A stretch of 64,000 nucleotides of DNA from Ectobacillus funiculus (lineage in GTDB: Bacteria; Bacillota; Bacilli; Bacillales; Bacillaceae_G). Position numbers and translations under genes: made by a program. The stretch lies in the NCBI RefSeq assembly GCF_042429435.1, contig NZ_JBHMAF010000071.1; one strand, written 5' to 3'. The notes under the pieces are model-generated. The model did not search any database. It was not told where the DNA came from and was given only the letters and a program-made list of their open reading frames with translations. Shown piece by piece: positions 37,678 through 46,399 of the stretch. The stretch's first letter is position 1. Each line of letters begins with the position of its first letter.

Positions 37678-38802
37678 ATGGATCAGAGCATTACATTTAA
37701 AGATATAAAAAAGAGCAATTACTCAGCGATTTACCATCTCATTTATCAAAATGGAAAGCTTTCCAAACAAGAAATTGCGAATCAACTTCACTTGAGTTTA
37801 CCTACTGTAACCCAAAATCTAGTTCGCTTAGAGGAAAAAAAACTAATTGAGAAGAGCGGACAATTTGAATCTTCCGTTGGCAGGCGCGCAACTGCTTATG
37901 ACATATGCCCTCAAGCCCGTATTAGTATTGGCGTAGAAATTCAGAAAGAGACTGTTCGAATCTTAGCAATTGATTTACTTGGTGCTGCCTTCCAGCAAAC
38001 AGAATTGTCGCTCAGTTATTCCAATACAGATAGTTATTACAAAGAGTTAAGCGATGCTGTACAATCGTTCATCTCGTCTTTAGATGTGACAGAAGAGCAG
38101 GTTCTTGGGATTGGTTTTGCCGTACAAGCATTAACATCAATTGATGGACAAAAAATTACGTACGGAAAAATATTAAACTGTACAGGGTTAGAGATTGGTG
38201 TTTTTTCACAGTATCTCAAGTACCCTTGTATCTTTGTACATGATGCAAAGTGTGCAGCAACAACAGAGCTGTGGGTAAGAAATGACATTGGAGATGCTGT
38301 CTATCTGTCCATTGGTAGGCACCTTGGTGGAGCCATTATCATTAATGATCAAATTGAGATGGGAAAGGAAGGGCATAGCGGTACGGTAGAACATATGACG
38401 ATTGATCCAAATGGTTCTCCTTGTTACTGCGGAAAGAAAGGCTGCATGGAAACCTATTGCTCAGTTAATGCGCTCTTAGAAGGAGGAGAATCATTAGATT
38501 TTTTCTTCGAACAGGTGCGTTCCGGAACGCTTCCATATGTGGAGAGATGGAATATTTTTTTAGATCATTTAGCATTTTCGATCAACAATATCCATCTTGT
38601 CATTAACAGAGAATTTATTCTAGGCGGGCATATATCCTCTTATTTAAAGAAAAAAGATATTCAAATTCTTCATGAAAAAGTTTATGAAAGAACGGCATTT
38701 CCAAGCAATGAGCCCTTTATTCATATTAGCCGTTCACCTGAAAATGGAGTTCCTATAGGTGCTGCTATACCATTTATTCAATCATTTTTGAACACAATTT
38801 AA
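37678..38802 (+). CDS. ROK-family transcriptional repressor (XylR-like)
   Basis: A 374-residue protein. The N-terminal HTH (about 20-70) has LSKQEIANQLHLSLPTVTQ, and the sugar-kinase-like body has the ROK zinc motif CYCGKKGCMETYCS. The family includes XylR and NagC repressors that release DNA on binding a sugar. It is divergent from the SDR-kinase operon across 219 bp with two matching palindromes. The stop codon is immediately followed by an IS6-type terminal repeat, so a few C-terminal residues may have been replaced, although the ending GAAIPFIQSFLNTI looks natural. Confidence 0.87.
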   Translation: MDQSITFKDIKKSNYSAIYHLIYQNGKLSKQEIANQLHLSLPTVTQNLVRLEEKKLIEKSGQFESSVGRRATAYDICPQARISIGVEIQKETVRILAIDLLGAAFQQTELSLSYSNTDSYYKELSDAVQSFISSLDVTEEQVLGIGFAVQALTSIDGQKITYGKILNCTGLEIGVFSQYLKYPCIFVHDAKCAATTELWVRNDIGDAVYLSIGRHLGGAIIINDQIEMGKEGHSGTVEHMTIDPNGSPCYCGKKGCMETYCSVNALLEGGESLDFFFEQVRSGTLPYVERWNIFLDHLAFSINNIHLVINREFILGGHISSYLKKKDIQILHEKVYERTAFPSNEPFIHISRSPENGVPIGAAIPFIQSFLNTI

Positions 38803-39014
38803 GGTTTTGGTGCAAATATGACTTGTTAGAACATAGAATCTCAATATCCTTTTCAGTTGTGAATTATAATACTACCCCAAATAAATTATATATGAATTCA
38901 ACCTCACTTTGGACAGACTTCACCTCTTGTTGGAGTTGTCCTTTTTTCAGTATATGCAGCACCTTCACTCCACAGAGGACCTGTTCGGCTGTTCGAAACG
39001 CTTTACTTTCTTAA
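38803..39014 (-). mobile_element. IS6-family relic: terminal repeat and transposase C-terminus
   Basis: 38803-38818 (GGTTTTGGTGCAAATA) resembles the IS6/IS240 terminal repeat. From about 39014 to the stop at 38864 the minus strand encodes AFRTAEQVLCGVKVLHILKK, GQLQQEVKSVQSEVEFIYNL and FGVVL, the known C-terminal end of IS6 transposases. The rest of the element is missing. The repeat abuts the ROK stop codon, which marks the module border. Confidence 0.75.
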
Positions 39015-39019
39015 AATGT

Positions 39020-39058
39020 AAAAAATCTACTCACTAAAGGTTAGAGTGAGTAGATTGA
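39020..39058 (-). terminator. Terminator of araB
   Basis: AATCTACTCAC (39024-39034) pairs with GTGAGTAGATT (39046-39056). On the minus strand the stem is followed by TTTTTACA. It lies about 75 bases past the araB stop. Confidence 0.8.
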
Positions 39059-39129
39059 GTTAGATGTATTGAAACTGTTTTTACACTCCTATTGAGTGCG
39101 TTGCTAAGTAATCTATTTCTAAATATTGA

Positions 39130-40725
39130 TTACAGACTTTCTATTGCCGCTCTTTCGATTGCAAGCCCCTCGGTGTAACGTTTCATAAATCGTTCAAAGC
39201 CGTCTACATCCCTAGGATCAGGGGACATAGCCATGCTGGCTTTTTCTGCAAATACTTTCTGGCTTAAATACTCCTCTAGCGTTTCATTATCCGCTTTGTT
39301 CATCATATAAGCTGCAAGCAGGGCAATACCCCATGCTCCGCCTTCTCCGGCAGTTTCCATAACGGAAACAGGAACATTAAGAGCAGCGGCCATGATGCTC
39401 TGTCCAACATCTTTAGTCTTAAACAAGCCTCCGTGGCCTAGGATTTCATCCAGTTTCACTTCTTCTTGTTTGAGAAGAATATCCATACCAATTTTCAGCG
39501 CACCCAATGCTGTAAATAAATGGACACGCACGAAATTAGCCAGGTTGAAATTGCTATCTGATGAACGGACAAACAATGGACGACCTTCTGCAAATTGGGT
39601 AATGTGCTCACCGGAAAGATAGCCGTAAGCCAATAGGCCGCCGCAATCAGAATCTCCTTGAAGAGCCAAATTATATAAAGTTCCATACAACTTATTCATG
39701 TTAACATCTATACCCATTGCTTTTGAAAATTCATCAAACAATCCAACCCATGCATTCAGGTCTGAAGAACAGTTGTTGGAATGAGCCATAGCTACCAGAT
39801 TACCAGCAGGTGTGGTAACAAGGTCAATCTCGGAATATACTTTGGACAGCTCCTTTTCCAGTACAACCATTGCAAATACTGAAGTTCCGGCAGAAACATT
39901 ACCAGTACGCTTCGCTACGCTGTTTGTTGCGACCATACCCGTTCCTGCATCACCCTCCGGCGGACAAAGTGGAATACCAGCCTTCAGCTCTCCGGTAACA
40001 TCCAGAAGCTTCGCTCCTTCTTCTGTAAGTACACCAGCATTTTCGCCTGCTACCAAAACCTTAGGCAAAATATCTTCAAGCTTCCACGGTAGATTACTAG
40101 ATGCAATCAATTCATTGAATTGGTTGATCATTGTTTGATTATAGTTCTTCGTATTCAAATCAATTGGAAATACACCGGACGCTTCACCGACTCCCAGAAC
40201 CTGCTGCCCTGTCAGTTTCCAATGGATATAACCAGCTAGAGTTGTCTGGAAGCTAATATCAGCAATATGTTCCTCCTGATTCAAGATCGCTTGATACAGA
40301 TGAGCAATGCTCCATCTTTGAGGAATTTGGTAGTTAAATAGTTCTGTTAGCGCTTTCGAAGATTGTTCAGTAATATTGTTACGCCAAGTGCGAAAAGGCA
40401 TCAGAAGCTCTCCATCTTTGTCAAAAGTCATATAGCCATGCATCATCCCACTAAAACCGATTGCTCCTACTGTTTGTAAGGTGATTCCATATTGCTGTTT
40501 TACATCGTTGGTCATCCTTTGATAGCTGTCTTGTATGCCCTTCCAAATATCCTCAATACTGTATGTCCAGATGTTGTTCACATAGCTATTTTCCCAGTCA
40601 TGGCTACCAGATGCGATCGGTGCATGATCTTCTCCAATGAGAACTGCTTTAATTCGGGTTGAACCAAGTTCAATACCAAGTACTGTTTTGCCGCTTTGAA
40701 TAGCATTTTTTATATTAAAACTCAT
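39130..40725 (-). CDS. araB: FGGY kinase, probable L-ribulokinase of the arabinose pathway
   Basis: A 531-residue kinase with GIELGSTRIKAVLI at the phosphate site, RTWRNN and MMHGYMTFD in the sugar-binding lobe, and GDAGTGMVATN and GHGGLFKT in the ATP lobe. It belongs to the noncanonical ribulokinase/xylulokinase-like group seen in several Firmicutes rather than E. coli-type AraB. Assignment as L-ribulokinase rests on the divergent araR, the AraR-type operators upstream and araD-araA nearby. The ATG at 40725 is preferred because TTGGAGG lies ahead of it; translation from the TTG in that site would be unlikely. Confidence 0.78.
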   Translation of the reverse strand: MSFNIKNAIQSGKTVLGIELGSTRIKAVLIGEDHAPIASGSHDWENSYVNNIWTYSIEDIWKGIQDSYQRMTNDVKQQYGITLQTVGAIGFSGMMHGYMTFDKDGELLMPFRTWRNNITEQSSKALTELFNYQIPQRWSIAHLYQAILNQEEHIADISFQTTLAGYIHWKLTGQQVLGVGEASGVFPIDLNTKNYNQTMINQFNELIASSNLPWKLEDILPKVLVAGENAGVLTEEGAKLLDVTGELKAGIPLCPPEGDAGTGMVATNSVAKRTGNVSAGTSVFAMVVLEKELSKVYSEIDLVTTPAGNLVAMAHSNNCSSDLNAWVGLFDEFSKAMGIDVNMNKLYGTLYNLALQGDSDCGGLLAYGYLSGEHITQFAEGRPLFVRSSDSNFNLANFVRVHLFTALGALKIGMDILLKQEEVKLDEILGHGGLFKTKDVGQSIMAAALNVPVSVMETAGEGGAWGIALLAAYMMNKADNETLEEYLSQKVFAEKASMAMSPDPRDVDGFERFMKRYTEGLAIERAAIESL

Positions 40726-41063
40726 GTAATTTGCCTCCAATCATCATCTTTGTTTATGCGTAACGATTCAGCTCGCTGATAAGTTATCAAGGGGATCCCC
40801 CGCTAACCCACTTCCAGTACCTGTGATTATCATTAGATGATGAATCATATAAACTCCCTTATCTTAAGAAAGAGTTCCCTCTCAAAAACTTACATTCTTT
40901 CTATCCCTACCAGTAACGCTTTTCCAGACTGTGTTCAAGGCTCGACACCAATTGAAGATTTTTCCTTATTCACCGTCCTATCATTAGAGTTAAACGCGGA
41001 TACAACTGCTAATCATACGAATGATATGCATAATTTATCAAAAAGCTAGTTCATTCCAGAATA

Positions 41064-41079
41064 CCTATACGTACAAACG
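41064..41079. promoter_or_regulatory. AraR operator-like site 1
   Basis: CCTATACGTACAAACG matches the B. subtilis AraR site ATTTGTACGTACAAAT in the central TACGTACAAA. It lies upstream of araB. Confidence 0.65.
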
Positions 41080-41148
41080 GAAAGTTACGACAGACATAAC
41101 CGCCATTATTTATAATTATAACTTGCATTTATCCATGGAAACAAACCA

Positions 41149-41164
41149 AACTTGTACGTATAAC
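41149..41164. promoter_or_regulatory. AraR operator-like site 2
   Basis: AACTTGTACGTATAAC keeps the TTGTACGTA core. Site 1 lies 85 bp away, about eight helical turns, which suits cooperative looping by AraR. An identical site is found at 50093. Confidence 0.7.
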
Positions 41165-41320
41165 ATTAATTAGATTTTACCATCTTTCTTGTTTTTTTCA
41201 ATATAAACTTCTTGAAGATTCTGACGCATGCCCATCAAATTAACGTAGGGAAGTAGCATCTGGATACATCCTATTTACACCACTCTATACTCTTTGTTAC
41301 TATAGTATATAATAAAGTTT

Positions 41321-41336
41321 TAGTTGTACGCATAAA
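41321..41336. promoter_or_regulatory. AraR operator-like site 3 (autoregulation)
   Basis: TAGTTGTACGCATAAA, 38 bases before the araR start, keeps TTGTACG. It probably lets AraR repress its own gene. Confidence 0.55.
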
Positions 41337-41373
41337 TAATTCAATTCACATACAAGTTGAAAGTGGTGGTCGC

Positions 41374-42534
41374 ATGGGGCAACAAACAAAATACAATATG
41401 GTAAAGGAAACAATAAAAGAATGGATCACAAGCGGTGAAGTTAAGCCTGGAGAAAAGATTTATTCTGAAAATGAACTTGTAAAAATGTTCAATGTCAGCA
41501 GACACACGATTCGTCAAGCTGTGGGTGACCTAGTGCACCAAGGATGGTTGTACAGAGAACAAGGCGCTGGCACATTTTGTTCAAACAAAATCCAGCAAAA
41601 TGGCCAACCACATATGCAAGAAAATGAACAGCAACAACCCACGAATGGGAACGGAAAAAATATCGGTGTCATTACTACATATATTTCGGACTATATTTTC
41701 CCTTCAATCATTAAGGGCATCGAATCCTATTTGACGAGCCACGGCTATTCCTTAAGCTTTGCTTGTACAGATAATGATATCGAAAAAGAAAAGCAGTGTT
41801 TACAAACCATGCTAAGCAGAAACATTGACGGGTTAATCGTTGAGCCTACGAAAAGCAGCAGTTACAATCCTAATATGAACTATTATTTAGAGCTGGAGCA
41901 GAATCACATTCCTTATTTAATGATCAATCAAGTGTATCCTCAGCTCAATCCGCCGCATATTATCGTAAATGACGAAAATGGTGGCTTCATTGCAACAGAG
42001 CATTTAATCAAGCTCGGCCATGAAAGAATTATTGGTCTTTTTAAGGCTGACGACCTGCAGGGGAGCAATCGTATGCAAGGTTTTATACGTGCTTTTAGAG
42101 AGAATAACATATCGTTATTCCCTGAAATGATTATCACCTATGCAACGGGGAAACACGAACTGGAGCGTATGCTGGAAAAATTAAAGGAGCTTTTCGTATC
42201 CCCTAAAACAACCCCTACTGGAATCGTTTGTTATAACGATCAGGTTGCTTTAGCTGTTCTCCATTTACTTCGGGATCTAGACTTGAAAGTTCCCGATGAT
42301 ATTTCTATTGTCGGATACGATGACTCTTATCTGGCTGAGGCTTCTGAAGTAAAGCTTACTTCCGTTGCCCATCCCAAAACACAAATGGGAATCGAAGCTG
42401 CGAAATGGATTGTTGCCGCTGTAGAAAAAGAAAGTTCAGAAGCCATTCCCCAACAATCCATTGTATACGAGCCTGAGCTTATTATAAGAAATTCAACAAG
42501 TGTCCCAAATAAGGAATTGCTTGAAAACAAATAA
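41374..42534 (+). CDS. araR: Arabinose-operon repressor AraR
   Basis: A 386-residue protein with a GntR-type winged helix (1-75; YSENELVKMFNVSRHTIRQA) joined to a LacI-type sugar-binding domain (about 95-375; NIGVITTYISDYIFPSIIKG and DDISIVGYDDS). This mixed architecture is characteristic of Bacillus AraR, which leaves DNA when L-arabinose binds. It is divergent from araB with three AraR-like sites between. A second, broken copy of the front of this gene lies at 50388. The ATG at 41374 follows GTGGTGGTC, a weak ribosome site. Confidence 0.92.
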   Translation: MGQQTKYNMVKETIKEWITSGEVKPGEKIYSENELVKMFNVSRHTIRQAVGDLVHQGWLYREQGAGTFCSNKIQQNGQPHMQENEQQQPTNGNGKNIGVITTYISDYIFPSIIKGIESYLTSHGYSLSFACTDNDIEKEKQCLQTMLSRNIDGLIVEPTKSSSYNPNMNYYLELEQNHIPYLMINQVYPQLNPPHIIVNDENGGFIATEHLIKLGHERIIGLFKADDLQGSNRMQGFIRAFRENNISLFPEMIITYATGKHELERMLEKLKELFVSPKTTPTGIVCYNDQVALAVLHLLRDLDLKVPDDISIVGYDDSYLAEASEVKLTSVAHPKTQMGIEAAKWIVAAVEKESSEAIPQQSIVYEPELIIRNSTSVPNKELLENK

Positions 42535-42576
42535 GACCTGAGAATAGAATACACCCTTTCATTGAAGGCATCTTAA

Positions 42577-42870
42577 GGAAAACTCGCCGATCGACAAGCC
42601 ATTAGGCGAAGACAGAGGCGAAGACAGAGGCGAAGACAGAGGCGAAGACAGAGGCGAAGACAGAGGCGAAGACAGAGGCGAAGACAGAGGCGAAGACAGA
42701 GGCGAAGACAGAGGCGAAGACAGAGGCGAAGACAGAGGCGTAGGGGTGGGCCAGAGTAAAAGGCGCTTTTTGCCTTTTGCGGAGGTTCAAGCCCGGAGTC
42801 TGCCATTTTGGGCCTTAGGAGCTAGACATCGCCCCGAAAAGTTATACTTTCTGTGTAAAAAAACAGAAGA
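42577..42870. repeat. Dispersed repeat family A, copy 1, expanded by a 12-bp tandem array
   Basis: It starts GGAAAACTCGCCGATCG, shared with 45198 and 46201, and ends with GCTAGACATC and AAAAGTTATACTTTC, shared with 29400 and the other copies. Its middle holds the tandem array listed next. Nothing in 42535-43280 codes for a convincing protein. Confidence 0.65.
42605..42740. repeat. 12-bp tandem repeat, eleven perfect copies
   Basis: GGCGAAGACAGA is repeated eleven times without error from 42605 to 42736, with a partial copy after it. Because the unit is 12 bp it stays open in several frames and gives spurious Leu-Arg-Cys or Ala-Ser-Val-Phe repeats. The homologous repeat copies at 45232 and 46237 have a single degenerate unit, so this is a local expansion. 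Confidence 0.95.
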
Positions 42871-42879
42871 TCTACTGCT

Positions 42880-42905
42880 TTCTCGTGCAAATACAACGAA
42901 AGTTT
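42880..42905. mobile_element. Solo IS6-type terminal repeat
   Basis: TTCTCGTGCAAATACAACGA followed by AAGTTTGA parallels GGTTCTGGTGCAAATACAAT plus AAAAGTTTGA at 56364. No transposase sequence is attached. Confidence 0.45.
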
Positions 42906-42999
42906 GAAAACATAAGCAGACTTATTGCAATTATTTGGGGTTTTCGTACCAGATTCCTATTTTTTGCATAAAATCCCTGCTTTGCAGTAATTTCAAATC

Positions 43000-43039
43000 C
43001 TTAACTTGATGGGGAGTACCGTATTCCCATCAAGTTAAG
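43000..43039 (-). terminator. Large hairpin downstream of leuA
   Basis: CTTAACTTGATGGG (43000-43013) pairs perfectly with CCCATCAAGTTAAG (43026-43039). It lies about 240 bases past the leuA stop. No T-run follows on the minus strand, so the role is uncertain. Confidence 0.5.
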
Positions 43040-43280
43040 CAAATAATTGTCTCCAGAACTTCATTCTTGTAAACAGCTCAGTCTCCTCATTTTCGAAGGG
43101 TTTTTGTTTTTCTGTCTTCGATTGATAACGTAAGAGCTCCTTTTGCATAATTCAGTCGCTGCCCTTACTTCAAACGTCACCTGCCTACCTTTCAAAAGTT
43201 TTGTTATGTAGCCCAATATAGAAGGCAAAGGAAAGAGAGTGCCTAGTTTTTCAAGGTACCTTCTTTTCCTTCCTATTTCG

Positions 43281-44846
43281 CTATACTGAAGGTGCATAAT
43301 TGACTATAATACTATTTACAGCATTGAGATAGGCAAGCGCACTCGCTTTAATCACATCTGTGTCCGTTGCCTTGGCAATGTATTTTTCTCCTTGAAACTC
43401 TACTTGTAATTTCACTTTCCCCAATGCTTCCTTCCCTCTTGAAACACTACTGATTTTATACTCCAACAACTTGACATCCAGTTCGATAATTTCAGCGATG
43501 CAGGAATATAACGCGTCGATTGGACCGGATCCTACTGCACTGCTTTTAAATGTCTGATTTCCCTTTTTTATTTCCACACTTGCAGAAGGGAAGCTTGTGT
43601 TGCTCACGACTTGAAGGTCAACTAATTCATAGAAACGTCCACTATAATGACCAATGTCTTCATGATGAATCGCATGCCGCGTATAGTAATTCTCCACTAT
43701 GGCGTATAAATCATGATTGTATACCTCCTTCTTTGTATCTGCCAATGTAAGAAAATCAACAAACAGATCCTCGAATTGTCTATCCGTAAGCTGCGTAAAT
43801 CCTAGTTTCTCAATTGCATTCTTGACCGCATGGCGTCCGGAACGAGCTGTTAACACAAGCTCCATATCGTTTAAGCCAACTTCTGTGGGACTGATAATTT
43901 CATAAGCCTCCCTTGATTTCAGCAAACCGTCCTGATGTATGCCTGAGGAATGAGCAAATGCGTTATCCCCTGTAATGGCTTTATTTACCTGTACATCAAG
44001 GCCCATCAAACTACTGACTAACTTTGATGTATTCATAATTTCCCTAGTGTGAATATTTGTATGGGCGTTATAGAAGGAGGAGCGCGTATGAAGAGCCATT
44101 ATAACTTCTTCCAACGCTGCATTTCCTGCACGTTCCCCAATTCCATTAATTGTACATTCAACCTTATCAGCCCCATTTTTGATAGCTGCCAAGGTATTGG
44201 CCGTTGCCATACCAAGGTCATTATGACAATGAACACTTAAAATGACTGTATCATTCAGATTTTTCAAACGATCGTTCAATTTGTAAATCAAGTGGCCGAA
44301 CTCTTCAGGATCAGCATATCCCACTGTGTCAGGAACGTTGATCATGGTAGCTCCTGCTCTTACAACCGCTTCGATGGTTGCCCATAAATATTCGAAATCT
44401 GAGCGGGATGCATCCTCTGTTGAATATTGAACATCAGGCAGTAATGTTTTCGCATACTTTACTGCCTCTACTCCTAGATTTAAAATTTGGTTCTTGGACT
44501 TCCCAAACTTCTTCTCTACATGAATATTGGAAGTTCCCAGTACGATATGAATGAGGGGCTTCTCGGCATATTTAATACTGTTGTAAACAGCATCAATATC
44601 TGCTTCAACTGCCCGGGCAAGCGCTGTAATCATGACAGTATCTGTATTTCCGACACACTTGGCAATTTCCTGTACAGCATGAAAATCACCCTCTGAAGAT
44701 GCGGGAAAACCCGCTTCAATAATATCCACTCCCAGTTTTTTCAATTGATACGCAATCTCCAATTTCTCGTACAAATTAAGCTTCGCTCCAGGAACTTGTT
44801 CTCCATCACGTAAAGTCGTATCAAATACCAAGATTTTTCTCGACAT
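43281..44846 (-). CDS. leuA: 2-isopropylmalate synthase
   Basis: A 521-residue enzyme that joins acetyl-CoA and 2-oxoisovalerate in the first committed step of leucine synthesis. Catalytic motifs are FDTTLRDGEQVPG, HCHNDLGMA and NGIGERAGNAALEE. The C-terminal regulatory domain (about 380-521) is present. The ATG at 44846 is chosen because AAGGAGTGA lies upstream and family proteins start at MSRKILVFD. A T-box leader precedes it. No other leu or ilv gene is in the window, so this is a free-standing, leucine-tRNA-controlled copy. Citramalate synthase is the main alternative. Confidence 0.88.
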   Translation of the reverse strand: MSRKILVFDTTLRDGEQVPGAKLNLYEKLEIAYQLKKLGVDIIEAGFPASSEGDFHAVQEIAKCVGNTDTVMITALARAVEADIDAVYNSIKYAEKPLIHIVLGTSNIHVEKKFGKSKNQILNLGVEAVKYAKTLLPDVQYSTEDASRSDFEYLWATIEAVVRAGATMINVPDTVGYADPEEFGHLIYKLNDRLKNLNDTVILSVHCHNDLGMATANTLAAIKNGADKVECTINGIGERAGNAALEEVIMALHTRSSFYNAHTNIHTREIMNTSKLVSSLMGLDVQVNKAITGDNAFAHSSGIHQDGLLKSREAYEIISPTEVGLNDMELVLTARSGRHAVKNAIEKLGFTQLTDRQFEDLFVDFLTLADTKKEVYNHDLYAIVENYYTRHAIHHEDIGHYSGRFYELVDLQVVSNTSFPSASVEIKKGNQTFKSSAVGSGPIDALYSCIAEIIELDVKLLEYKISSVSRGKEALGKVKLQVEFQGEKYIAKATDTDVIKASALAYLNAVNSIIVNYAPSV

Positions 44847-44879
44847 GCCAGTGTCACTCCTTTTCATGATTAGATATAA

Positions 44880-45135
44880 AAAAGCCCCGTCTCTATAAAT
44901 ATAGAGACGAGGCTTTGCTCGCGGTACCACTCTAATTGATCCATTACGCATAATGAACCCACTCTTTTCGGTGGCCATCACCACCTATCTTTATAACGGT
45001 AGAATACCGACATCCCCTACTATTTCGTTCAGGGAGTAGCTCTTGGACGAGTTCAAAGGAACATAACTGCCGATTCTCACCAACCATCGGCTCTCTGATA
45101 AGCTTATGAATCCTTTTACTATTTCCAATCATTGC
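44880..45135 (-). ncRNA. T-box riboswitch (probably leucine) before leuA
   Basis: The minus strand holds AGAGTGGTACCGCG (about 44932-44919), the T-box antiterminator bulge that pairs with an uncharged tRNA's acceptor end. It is followed by a terminator stem from GCCTCGTCTCTA and TAGAGACGGGGC plus TTTTTT. The 5' stem I region contains GAACTCG with a possible CUC (Leu) specifier at 45051-45049. Uncharged tRNA-Leu would allow leuA transcription. The specifier call is less sure than the T-box call. Confidence 0.88.
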
Positions 45136-45196
45136 CTGCTTATTATTGATTTAACCAATATCTTACTTTTGTCGCATGTAAGAGTCAAGTATTTTT

Positions 45197-45345
45197 TAAA
45201 GAAAACTCGCCGATTGGTAAGCCCTGTCGCCCGGGCGAAGGCAAAGGCATAGTTGCACTTATACTTTATTCCTAAAATTTCTCACTATGTCAAATTGGCT
45301 TCCTGCTAGAAATTTATACTTTCTTAAAGTACAAAAAATTCATTA
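45197..45345. repeat. Dispersed repeat family A, copy 2
   Basis: GAAAACTCGCCGATTGG to TATACTTTCTTAAAGT is shared with 46200-46347 at high identity, including AGTTGCACTTATACT and CCTAAAATTTCTCACTA. Single degenerate 12-mer unit. Noncoding. Confidence 0.75.
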
Positions 45346-45439
45346 CATTTTTATCGTTCTATTTATTTGAGAAAGGAGCCTGATAAATACCTTTCAAATT
45401 AACTTGAATTTTACAAAGTTAAAAATCTTTCAGTATTAA

Positions 45440-45482
45440 AAATCCCAATATCTCAGTAAGGAAAATGAGATATTGGGATTTA
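45440..45482 (-). terminator. Terminator after the gerPF-like gene
   Basis: AATCCCAATATCTCA (45441-45455) pairs with TGAGATATTGGGATT (45466-45480), flanked by A/T runs. It lies about 80 bases past the stop at 45561. Confidence 0.75.
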
Positions 45483-45560
45483 AGTATTCAACAATTGTGC
45501 CATCAGTAAACAAGTTAAAACGGTTACTGTGGACAGACGTCACATATAGTTAAAAAATAC

Positions 45561-45776
45561 TTAGAGAGTAAATGTTTTGTTTTGATCAGATTTATCAGTA
45601 TCTGCTACATTCGTTTTACTAATGCCATTAAATGTGTTTATCGAATATCCAACATTTGATGATCCAGATCCATGATAGGTCTTTCCATTTAGTATCGGCG
45701 TTACTTCATAAATATCTCCTAAGTTAAAAGAACCACTATTTCTGTTTATTACAACTCCTCGAATAGTTGCAGGCAT
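45561..45776 (-). CDS. GerPF/GerPA-family spore germination protein
   Basis: A 71-residue protein starting MPATIRGVVINRNSGSFNLG, then GDIYEVTPILNGKTYHGSGS and ending in DTDKSDQNKTF. The pattern MPAxxxxxxIN, Gly-Asp, SGSGSxNxG, DxDxxDQN is that of GerPA/GerPF, small coat-associated proteins that help germinants reach inner receptors. It is a lone gene outside any gerP operon, as scattered GerPF paralogues often are. Expression would be in the mother cell during sporulation. TAGGGGAAA precedes the ATG. Confidence 0.82.
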   Translation of the reverse strand: MPATIRGVVINRNSGSFNLGDIYEVTPILNGKTYHGSGSSNVGYSINTFNGISKTNVADTDKSDQNKTFTL

Positions 45777-45939
45777 TGTTTCCCCTACTTTCTTAGTATT
45801 CTTTGTTCTACAAACAAAAGTTAAAGCCCCTTTATATACTGAAGGTTACAATCTTAATGTATAAAATTAGTGGAGTTTTGGTGCTTATTTTTTTATCAAT
45901 ATGCTTTACATCCCCTATTTTTTTACTTGCATACCGCAT

Positions 45940-46190
45940 TGTTATCAGGTGGACATCATCGTACATTACCAGAAGTGGGATCTCCTAGGTTATCCACGCC
46001 AATACTGGGCTTCTCTCATTTTCAGACATTATGCAATATGCAGGGTTTTGTGATCGGCTTTGGCTCCCCATCCGTTGACAAGTCTCCCTACTTCTGGACA
46101 GGACTTTTTGTTTTCGGAAGGAAAAATCTCGCTGTTTCTAAGTAAACAACAAAAAATAGCCCCGATTGAGACTGCTCGTTAGCGGGGACT
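45940..46190. repeat. Dispersed repeat family D, copy 2
   Basis: CATTACCAGAAGTGGGATC through CCCTACTTCTGGACAGGAC matches 26400-26595. Its right part (GGACAGGACTTTTTG and CCCCGATTGAGACTGCTCG) matches 59390-59465. Noncoding; it runs into family A copy 3. Confidence 0.6.
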
Positions 46191-46197
46191 ATCAATG

Positions 46198-46347
46198 GTT
46201 CAAGAAAACTCGCCGATTGGTGAGCCCTGCTCTTGGGTGAAGACAGGTGCGTAGTTGCACTTATACTATATTCCTAAAATTTCTCACTACGTCGAATTGT
46301 CTTCCTGCTAGAAACCTATACTTTCTTAAAGTGCAAAAAAAATTCCC
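46198..46347. repeat. Dispersed repeat family A, copy 3
   Basis: Aligned with copy 2 over its whole 150 bases: GAAAACTCGCCGATTGGTGA, GGGTGAAGACAGG, AGTTGCACTTATACTA and CTATACTTTCTTAAAGT. Copies 2 and 3 lie in the same direction, about 1 kb apart. Confidence 0.75.
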
Positions 46348-46399
46348 CTTCTTCAAACCTGTGAAGGGCGAAGCGCACGGGTAAGGAAGGTTCATTCAC

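Noticed and set aside
38823..39014. Plus-strand 63-codon ORF
   Set aside because: It is the reverse strand of the IS6 transposase C-terminal relic.
42573..42806. Minus-strand open frames made of repeated Leu-Arg-Cys or Ala-Ser-Val-Phe
   Set aside because: They are only the translation of the 12-bp tandem repeat, which stays open in several frames; no ribosome site or natural composition.
43061..43297. Minus-strand 78-codon ORF overlapping the end of leuA
   Set aside because: It has no ribosome site and no recognisable features, and it overlaps the leuA stop region; probably chance.
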